Assembly: GCA_024220525.1 (NCBI GenBank)
Contig: JAMYWO010000146.1
Location: forward strand, 32,195 to 53,753
Source: Cochliopodium minus
Taxonomy: Eukaryota > Discosea > Himatismenida > Cochliopodiidae
DNA length: 21,559 bases
Direction: 5' to 3'
Shown: piece after piece, positions 1-9,400 of the stretch
How positions within the stretch are numbered: the stretch's first letter is position 1
Layout of the letters: every line of letters starts with the position of its first letter
Notes under the pieces: model-generated
The model's input: the letters and a program-made list of their open reading frames with translations, nothing else
Database searches by the model: none
What the model was told of the DNA's origin: nothing
Made by a program: the position numbers and the translations under genes

Positions 1-3000
1 GACAGAGCTTACTTGGTTGCTACTTTTCATCAAAAGATAAGAGAGAAGAAGCATAACATTGTTTTTGATTTGAAAACCAACATTGTTTGTAAGCCTGGGA
101 AGAATTTGGTTTGCATGTTTTACAATATTCCTAATGGAGAGGAGTATTTCGAGGGGAGGTATTATGCAAAGAAGGTTGGCTTTGAATTGGGTCATCTTAC
201 TTTCGTCAAAATCTTTCCTCAAAAGAAACACGTTCTTTTGATGATCCCTATTGAAGAGGCTCATGAAACTGAACAGATTGATTACGAACCATTCCAATAT
301 CCATTCACTTTGAGTATTGTCAATGATGTCATCAACATGTAAGAAAATCTTCCTTTTTTGATTATTTAAAATTTATTCATAATTATTTTTAAAAAAAAGG
401 GATTATCCAGATCAATTGAAAATAGAATTGGTTTCTGTCAAAGATCAAATCTTTCCTTACATGTGTTTAGATATATTCAAAAGAAATGAAGAAAAAAACT
501 CTTTGATCGATTTGAAACTTTCACAGCAATCTCTCTCCATCCAGAAAGTAGGAAAAACATCTTCATTCATCAGATGCAGCTTGAATGATGGACATATAGA
601 AATAACAGATACTGTACTAGAAAAGAATACAAAGTTGATCTTTCTCGTTCCTTTGCTTCAATCAAATTTGAAGGAAGGAGATTGTTCCATTGTACTACAA
701 CTCACCTACCAAAACGAAAATAACATTAAAAACGTTTGTAGAATAGAAAAAGATGTCCCTAGTCTCAAAATCTTCAACGGAAACAACTTTGTTCTCACAA
801 TCAAAAACCAGATCATCTTTCAAACCATTATCGAAGTCTCCGCAAAGTTTGCCAAACAAATAACAGTAACCAGCTTTCGTTTGTACCATCCCTCAAACAT
901 GAAGCTCATTTCTTCCAAAACATCTCCTCTTTACAACAACAAACCTCTCACTTTCACCAAAGATAGGAAAATTCTTTTCACGTTTTCATTGGAAGCTGTA
1001 AACAATGGCCATCATTCTCTTTCCCAAACAAAGTTGTCTCTTAAAGACAGCTATACAGAACTCCCTCATTCTAAAAGTGTTCCACAACTCAATCTTCCAA
1101 CAAAGTTTCCACCTAATCAGCTCAATCAGAAATGTAACCTACTCATCCAATACTCATTGAAAAGTGAAAGGAGATTCACTTTGAATGGAGGAGATTTTGT
1201 TCGTGTTTGGCCAATCTTCATCTATGAAATATCTGAGAGATACAATGATTTACAAAGAAGCAAATATCTCACTGATTTTTCGAGTATTCTTAATCTTATC
1301 GATTCTGATGAACTCAATGTTTCCAACAACTATTTAGATTCGGTTGGCACAGAGATCATAGCAAACTGTTTGAAGACGAAAAGACACATCACCTCCTTGG
1401 ATATCTCTCACAACTATTTCGGAAACAAGGGAGCCAAAACTTTAGGCCTTCTTCTCGTTCCTCAATCTGGTTTGAAAATAAGTTATTTGGACATATCAAA
1501 CAACGAGATTGGGCCTGATGGTCTCGAAGCAATCTCCCTTTCTTTAAAACTCAATACAAGCTTGACAAAACTCAATTTGGCGAAGAATCATTTCAATGGT
1601 GTAAGAGCAGCGGAATTGTTGAGTTCTATGATCTGTTCTAACAATTCTCTTTCTTCTCTCAATTTGTGGAACACAAAAATATCTTCGGAGGGAGTCACCA
1701 TCATCTTCAACTTGCTTCATTACAACACTACTTTGAAAGAACTTTTTCTTGGTTACAACGAAGTGAACGACAAGTGTTGTGAGAGTATTGGGAATTATCT
1801 TACTTCTTCCTCTACTTTGATCACTCTTTATTTGAGGTTTAACAAGATAGGAGATGAAGGAGCCAAGCATCTTTCTTTTGGTTTAAACTCAAACAAATCT
1901 CTTACTTATTTGAATGTATGCGACAACCACATTGGAGACAAAGGTCTTATTTCTGTTACCAAATCTTTGAAGTACAACAACTCCCTTACTTATTTGAAGA
2001 TCTTTGAGAACAGATTCAGTTTTGAAGGCATTGAGAAATCTTCCAAAGTTTTGAAGCACAATTATACCCTCAAAAGAATTGATATGGTGGAAAAGAATTC
2101 CCTGAATAAACATTTTGCAGCTGTTCCCTATCTAAATACAATCTCCAATCATTTAAACAGAAACAAGATGTTTTATGAAGTAAATTTTTTTTTATTTTGT
2201 TACTTTTTATTCAAATTTTTTTTATTTCTTTATTTTTACTAATTTACTTTGTATTTTATTACTTTTTTATTAAATTTTTTTTATTTTTATTTTTACTTAT
2301 CTATTTTGTAATTTTTTATTATTTAATAATTTATTATTTTTTATTTTATTTTTATTTTTACTTATTTATTTTATATTTTGTAATTTTTTTGATTTCATTA
2401 TTTAAAATTTTTTTTATTTCATTATTTAAATTTTTTTATTATATTTATTTTATACTTATTCATTTTTTAATTATTAATTATTTTTATTTTATTTTTTATT
2501 TTTACTTATTTATTTTTTAATTTATTTTCATTTTTTTATTTATTTACTTTTTTATTATTTTAAATTAGAAAATTTCAGGTTCAATGAATGATAAAATCTA
2601 TCAATTGAATCAAATTGGATTGAAAAGTATTCCAAAACAAGCATTGGTAGCTACACATATCACCATCTTGAATCTTGAATCCAATGAAATCAAAGTCATT
2701 CCAAAGAGTATTGGAGGTCTCAAGAATTTAGTTATGATGAACTTGTCCAACAACAGAATCAAAGATATCCCAAGGAAATTCAAATTCCTCATCAACCTAC
2801 AGAAACTGGATCTCAGTAAGAATGCGATGTCTTCTTTGAAACATATAGAGTGTTGTACAAGTCTTCATACATTGGAGCTAGAAAACAATGATTTCACTGT
2901 TTTTCCTAAGGAGATTGTATCTTTGAAGAATCTTGTGAATCTCAACATTTCCAACAACAAAATCGAAGATATCACAGAATCGATCGGAAATCTCGAAAAA

Positions 3001-6000
3001 CTCGAAACGTTTGATCTTTCCAAGAATCTTCTCCGTGAACTTCCTTCCAATTTAGCTCACATTACAACCCTTGTCAATTTGAACGTTGCTCACAACATAC
3101 TTGAAACACTCCCTCCGTTTCTTTCGAAGATAAACTGGATCTCCTTCATTGTGGATAAAAATCCTTTCAATCTCATCCCTCCTCAAGTTGTATTAAAAGG
3201 GACAGACAACATTTTGAAGTATCTTGAAGATCTTCTTAGTGGAGAAGTGGAGAACAGAAAGATGAAGTTGATGTTCACTGGACAGGCCAATGTTGGTAAG
3301 ACGAGTCTTCTGAGAGCTCTCAAGAACGAGGTAGGGTATGTCAACCGTGTAAGACATTTTCTAACAGGAAAAGGAAAAAGAACATCTACTTATGGTATAG
3401 AATTAAGTGAATGGAGTCCTATCAATGCTGGTAAAAAAAAAAAAAGATTAATTTATTTTTAATTTATTTTTGATTTGATTTCTTAAGAAATCACATTTTC
3501 CACTTGGGATTTTGGTGGACAAAAACTGTATTACAACTCTCATCAGTTCTTTTTGTCTCAAAGATCTCTTTATGTACTTACTTTCAACATGGCGGAGGAA
3601 TTGATAGAAAGTAGATTGTTGACATGGCTCAATTCAATACAAAGCAGAGCATTTTCAGTGCCTGTAGTGGTGAAAAAAAAATTTTGAATGTTTTCATTAT
3701 TCGAAATTAATAAAATCTGATTTTTAGTTTGTTGGAACACATGCTGATGATAAAAAATGTACAACTGAATATGTTAGAAAATTGGAGAATCAAGTCAATC
3801 ATATCGTGAAATCTTGGATCAAAACGATTCCCACCAAAGAAAGATTGCAGATACATCATGCAGACGAAAATTGTCTGTTCTACAAGGTGAATTGCCTGAA
3901 ATCGATTGGAATCAACATGTTGAGAGAAAAGCTCATTTCAATAGCAAAGTCTCAAAGTTGTATGAAAGAGAAAGTTCCTCAGCTGTACTTAAAGTTGTTG
4001 GAAATAATCAAAAGCAAAAAGAAAAACGTCCATCTTTGGAATCTTCCTGTTGTTCAATGGGAAGAGTATTATCATTGGAGTGGATTCGAAGACAACGATC
4101 TTTTGTTGAGAGCGACACAGTTATTGCATGACTGGGGAGAGTTGGTATGCTTCCAGAACGTGGATTCTCTCAAACATTTGGTTATTCTTGATCCTCAGTG
4201 GCTAACTACAATCCTTTCAACCATTATTGTTTGGCATGATGGAAGAAACACTTCTGATAATAATGTATCTCACACAAATTTAAATGTTTCGAGTGAGAAT
4301 ATAAAGTCCTTAGAGAAAGAAGAAGTGGAAACCGAAGAAGAGCTGAGTTCTCCTGGTGTTGACGGAATCATCAAAAAAAGTGACTTGCCCCTCATTTGGA
4401 AGCATTATCAATCACAATGTTACCCTTTCTTTGAGGAACTTTTACAGAGATTTGAAATGTGGATACCTCTCGAAGACAAAGAAAGTTTTCTTGTTCCCTG
4501 TTTGCTCCCTCCAAAGAGTCTCATAACGAACAACTACACCAAACAACTTCCAAAGTCCATTTTTTCACCAAGTTTGACCAATCTAAAAAATGCGGAGAAT
4601 ATAATGTTACCTTCTACAATATGGGATTTTTCTCAAACAGATTATTCAAGATCTTATCGCATTCCTTTCGAATTGTTGGGATTTTTTAATCGAATTCTCA
4701 TCAAATTCCTTCAATTTTGCAAACCGGAAAGATATTGGGCAAATGGTGCCATCTTGAGAAAATACAACTCTAGGGCACTTGTGGAGCTCGTCAAAAGACC
4801 CACCAACAACATACCCTACGCATGTAGTTTGGACATCTATGTACAATTAATCAAAAACGATCCAAATCACGAAGAAGAAGAAAAAAACAACATTTTCAAT
4901 CCAAGAAACAAACATATCACAAATAACAATCATGATAATGAACCTGAATCTAATATCCCCTCTTCTATTAAATTGCTTACTCAACTCGTTTACATCTTGC
5001 AAGATTTTTTTGTCGATTGGTATGACTACAACGTGAGAGAAAAGATCGATGTGGAAGTTCCCTGTCCTCAGTGTATCATAAATTTGGCGAAATTTCAAAA
5101 AGAATCCACCACAACCAATGTTGGAAATGATATGCTCCACTTGTTCGACGTCCACGAACTCCTTACCTTGTACATAAGAAAGAAAAAAGAGTTTGTCAAC
5201 TGTGCCAAGTGTGGAAAAGAAAACATCTCCATCAAACATTTGCTCCCTGAAATCTCCATCATAGACGGACCTGCCGATTGCATCAGTGGAGCTGTGGGAA
5301 CCAATAACTACGAAGAAGTGATCGCAGAAGACTCTTTTATAGGTGAAGGTGGAACAGCTAAAGTATATCTTGCATATTGGAAGTCGGAAAAGATGTTTGT
5401 TGCAGTCAAAAAACTTAAAATGAAATCTATCAACGTTGATACCTTTTTACAGTTTTGTGAAGAGGTTTCCATGATGAAGAAACTCCAACATGAGAACATA
5501 TTGAGAATATATCACAGTTTTTTGAGACCTTTGGCCATCATCATCGAATACATGCCTGGGGGTACTTTGAGCGATGCCATCGTCAAGTTCACTGGTCCTC
5601 ACAACTGGAAGTTACTTTACAAAATTTTGATAGATATTTCTAAAGGGATGAGTTTTTTGCATTCTCAAAAACCCATCATTTTTAATCGTGATTTAAGAAC
5701 AATGAATTGTAAAAAAAAAAAAAATTTTTTATTCATTTTTGAATTCTAAATTTTTTTTTTGTATAGGTTTGGTTCATGACTTGACTTTAGAAGATCCAAT
5801 CACTATCAAAATTGGAGATTTGGGATCTTGTTGTCTTTCCCTCGGTCAAGTTTCATCGGCTCCCGTGGACAACCCACGTTGGAAATCTCCCGAACTCCTA
5901 ACTAATTGTCCCTACACCAAAAAGTGCGACGTTTACAGTTTTGGAATCATTATGTCAGAGTTAGTCACTCGATCTATCCCTTTTGCTGATCTTAAGTGGG

Positions 6001-6170
6001 AAAGTGAGATCATTTCTTCCATTTTGAAAGGTAAGCGACCTCAAATTCCTTTGGACTGTGATCTTAACTTTAAATCTTTGCTTGAGCGTTGTTGGGATCA
6101 AGATGAGAAGAAACGTCCTTCTTTCAAGAAAATTTTCTCTTTCATTTCTGACCTTTTTTCCAATTTCTAA
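1..6170 (+). CDS. TRAPPC10-like / LRR / ROCO (ROC-COR) kinase, 5' partial
   Basis: Exons 1-338, 400-2179, 2569-3430, 3488-3669, 3728-5708, 5767-6170; all phases close, giving 1848 aa with the start outside the window. Residues about 1-390 resemble the Ig-like C-terminal half of TRAPPC10 (my recollection of the family, not a search). About 397-690 are ribonuclease-inhibitor-type LRRs (GDEGAKHLS, GDKGLISV). From about 712 come SDS22-like LRRs of the kind usual in ROCO proteins. ROC follows from about 936: P-loop GQANVGKTS, switch motif DFGGQ, G4-type motif THADD. COR follows (LDPQWL, paired CPQC and CAKC). The TKL-like kinase starts at about 1585: GEGGTAKVY, VAVKKL, Glu in FCEEV, catalytic NRDLRTMN, DLG, SPE. 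ROCO proteins are GTPase-regulated kinases. The ROCO part is secure; the TRAPPC10 part is inferred. His of HRD is Asn and Phe of DFG is Leu. Confidence 0.88.
2180..2568 (+). other. Long T-rich intron 2 of the ROCO gene
   Basis: 389-nt phase-0 intron, donor GTAAATTT and acceptor AAATTAG. Using the later AG at 2577-2578 would break the frame. It is almost entirely T and A on the coding strand and is built of imperfect repeats of TTTATTTTTACTTATTTA-like units. It lies between the two LRR blocks. Its open frame encodes only a Phe/Ile/Leu/Tyr string and is not a gene. Confidence 0.75.
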
Positions 6171-6337
6171 CTTCTTTTCTTTGATTTGTTTAACAAAAAA
6201 AATGTTTTTTTTTTCTTTCTTCTCTTCATTTTCAACCTATTTATAAAATGTAAATAAAAAAATAAAATAAAATTTAAAATTTTCCTCTTCATTGACCATG
6301 AAAGATTTGATAGTATTTTTTTAAGCTCATTTTTTTG

Positions 6338-6355
6338 AATATTTGGCCAAATATT
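6338..6355. promoter_or_regulatory. Perfect 18-bp palindrome
   Basis: AATATTTGGCCAAATATT equals its own reverse complement and lies 63-80 nt upstream of the ATG at 6418. Its GGCC centre stands out in A/T-only surroundings. A binding site for a dimeric transcription factor is a reasonable inference; no factor can be named. Confidence 0.55.
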
Positions 6356-6381
6356 AAATAAAAATAAAAAAATTGAAATAG

Positions 6382-6417
6382 TTCGCAAAGATAGGGAAGA
6401 AAAAAAAAATTTGCGAA
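6382..6417 (+). promoter_or_regulatory. Inverted repeat ending at the start codon
   Basis: TTCGCAAA (6382-6389) and TTTGCGAA (6410-6417) are exact reverse complements separated by 20 nt, and the second arm ends at the base before ATG 6418. It could be a pair of opposed protein-binding sites or an 8-bp hairpin in the mRNA leader that limits start-codon access. Confidence 0.5.
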
Positions 6418-9400
6418 ATGAATATGGAAACATCTATGCTTAAATTAAATATAGGACATGAATATTCCTATTTGGATGAAGATGAAGCAGAATTATCAAG
6501 AGATGGGAAACATTTAAAACAACATAAATTCAGTTTATACGTGGATGTATTAGAAGGTAGCTATTATACTTTAAAATAATCTCATATCAATTATTATATT
6601 TTGATAAATAGGAGAAATAGAGTATATCAAATCCGTTATATTTCATTTACATCCCTCATTTGAGCCAAATAAGGTAGTAAGATTGAGCCCTCCATATGAA
6701 TATAATTCTACAGCGTAATATAAATAATAAATAAAAAATTTTCTGCTTAGATTTCAATTAAATAATCTTTTTAAAAATAATAAAAAAAAAATGATAATAA
6801 TAATAAAAAAAATAGATATGGATTTTTCGATGTAGAAATAGAAGTATGTTTTTACAGATCACAAAGCTACAAAACAGAATGGACGATAATGAACAAATCG
6901 AAATCAATGACGAGATTTGTTGAAACGGGAGTGAGAGGGAGCATGGAGGACATAGAGGTGCCGAACCTCACTTTCGGCATAGAGCTGGAGATGATTGTTG
7001 CTTCTAGATCAAAGTATCAGACTAGAGAAGACATTGCGAGGTATCTGACCAACCGAGGTGTGCCAACTAGAGCAGTTGAATACACCAAAGAAGTAAAAAA
7101 AAATAATGAATAAATAAAAAGAAAATAAAAAATTAAAAAAAAAAAATTAAAAAAACATTAAAAATTAATCAAAAAATATAAATGAAATAATGATTGAATA
7201 TTTAAAATTCTAAAAAAAAATAATACTTGATTTATTTTGAAAAATTGTTAAATACTTTCCCCAACTGTATCAACAACAAAAAAAAAAAAAAAGACTTTTT
7301 TGATAAATATCCATTTTATAAATTAATTATTGACTTAAAAGGTTACTGATTATTGGAAAATTGTTACGGGTAAAATTTAAATTTATTTATAAAAAACTTT
7401 TATTTTTAGAACTTAATTTAAATTTAAATTTATTTTGAAATTTTATTTTTAAATTTTTATTTTTTAAAAATTTTTTTTTTTTAATTTAAATAGACGGCAG
7501 TATCTCTTGCAACAGAAACGATCCTTCTTGTTTGAAAATGGAGCTTGTTTCTCCTATTTTGAGTGGGAGAGAGGGAATCGACAATGTGCAAGTCGTAGTG
7601 GGACTTCTCTCTAAAGTGGATGTCTCCGTAAACAGTTCTGCAGGGTTTCATTTGCACGTTGGTAAAAATGAAAAAAAAAAAAATGAAAATAAAATGAAAA
7701 TAAAATAAACAAATAAATGAATAAAATAAATAAATTAAAAATTAAAAAATAATAAAATAAAAAAATAAATAAAATAAAAAAAAACATATCTCATCAAATT
7801 AAAAAATAAAGGTTCTGCAAATTTTTCTCTTGAAGACTTGAAGAAAGTAAATACTTTTTTTATTTTTTTATTTTTTGAACTTTTTTAAAATCAAATTTTA
7901 GATCAGCTTCCAATTTTTGAAGTATGAAATGGCATTTGATAGCATTTTCCCGCCAAGCAGACAGGGAGTCAACAACCAATACTGCAAAAGGTGGAATCTT
8001 TTCATTTATTTTTTTATTTCAAATTTCAAATTTTTTATTTCAAATTTTTTATTTTTTATTTCAAATTTTTTATTTCAAATTTTTTATTTCAAATTTTTTA
8101 TTTTTTTTAAACAAAATTTTTCAAACCCAATAAAAAAGGAGTACAAAGTGGAGCTGTATTGACACATCACGATGTAACATCCGTCGCGAACAAAAACGCT
8201 CTCTATTTCACCAGATTCATGATCGAGTTCATCTCCAACCTCGAAGTGAAACCGACCCTCACCACAAAAAGCCCCAAAACCGAACGAGTGACCATCCCCT
8301 CCCCTCTCCCCCAACCAAAAGGACACATCCACACCTACCAACACATCCAACAAACCGCCAAGTTGTTCCAAGGATTAGATGCACAACCTCACGTCTTGCT
8401 TTACTTGCCGCCTGGTCTCACCGAGAAGAACTTGCCTTTGAAAACTGTTTTCAAGGAATTTTCTTACAAGACTCACTTTCCTTATTTCCCTCATGTGAGT
8501 GCCACTTCTAGAAGGGGGAGGGTTCTCGTTGCCAAACTCGAAAATGATGTTGACATTTATCTTTTGACTGGTAAATAAATAATAAAAAAAAAAAAATTAT
8601 TCATTTTTATTGTTGACAATATTATTTTTTTCATTTTTTTTGTTTATTTTTTTTTATTTTGTGTTTTTTGTTTTTTTTTTTAAATCAAAATTTTTTTTTT
8701 TGAATGATGGTGAATAAATGGTTCAGAGCAAATCATGCTGAGAACACAGTCTGATTAAAAAAAAAAAAAAATTTATATTTTTCCATTTTTTTTTATTTTG
8801 AAAAAATCATTATTTTTATTGGATCAATATTAATAATATATTTTAATTTTGTTCAGTTCACATTAATTTTTTTTTTAGAAAATAATTTAACATCTTTTTT
8901 CAAAAATAAAAAAAAAATGAAGGTAATGCATTGGACTCATTTGCATGTGAAGAAGCAGTTTTCTTAGCGGATCTTTTCTTAGAACTAGGAGTCACAGAAT
9001 ACATCCAATACGTGCCAGCAGGGACAGTAGACACCAACACAGCACCCATCCATTCCGTCTTCTCAATCTCCGATTCTTCCGACTACACCACCGTTTATCC
9101 CCTCTCCTACAGACATTTCAGCAACTCCTTCGTTCCTAAACGTCTCTTTTCCCGCTTTGAGGGTCTCTCTCAGAAACTCGATGAAAAATTTTATTTGAAC
9201 TTCACTGGCCCTTCTTTTCCTACCCCTTCTGAAGCTAATGTTGCCAAAAAGGGTAAAAAAAAAAAAAAACTATTTTTTTAATTATTCTTTATTTTAAATT
9301 AATTTTTTTTTGCACTTTTCATCATTTTTTGATTTGTTTTCATTATTTTCATTTTTTTCATTTTTTCTTGATTATTAATATTTTTAAAAATTTTGTTTAA

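Larger units (their letters stand above)
6171..6417 (+). promoter_or_regulatory. ROCO 3' flank and promoter of the YEATS-amidoligase-PNP gene
   Basis: 247 nt between the ROCO stop codon and the next ATG. An AATAAA at 6253-6258 is a plausible poly(A) signal for the upstream gene. The downstream half carries an 18-bp perfect palindrome (6338-6355) and an 8-bp inverted repeat (6382-6389 with 6410-6417), described separately. No coding sequence is seen. Confidence 0.6.

Noticed and set aside
416-2242. Separate gene starting near 416
   Set aside because: The intron 339-399 joins the upstream frame in phase (INM|DYPDQL), so exon 1 and exon 2 belong to one gene.
2197-2520. 107-aa open frame rich in Phe, Ile, Leu and Tyr resembling a membrane protein
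   Set aside because: It lies wholly in the exon 2 tail and T-rich intron of the ROCO gene; the hydrophobic string is what poly-T DNA encodes.
8702-8756. Extra small coding exon in the 8571-8922 intron
   Set aside because: No AG/GT pair gives a length that keeps phase 1 on both sides; the snoRNA-like reading explains the island better.
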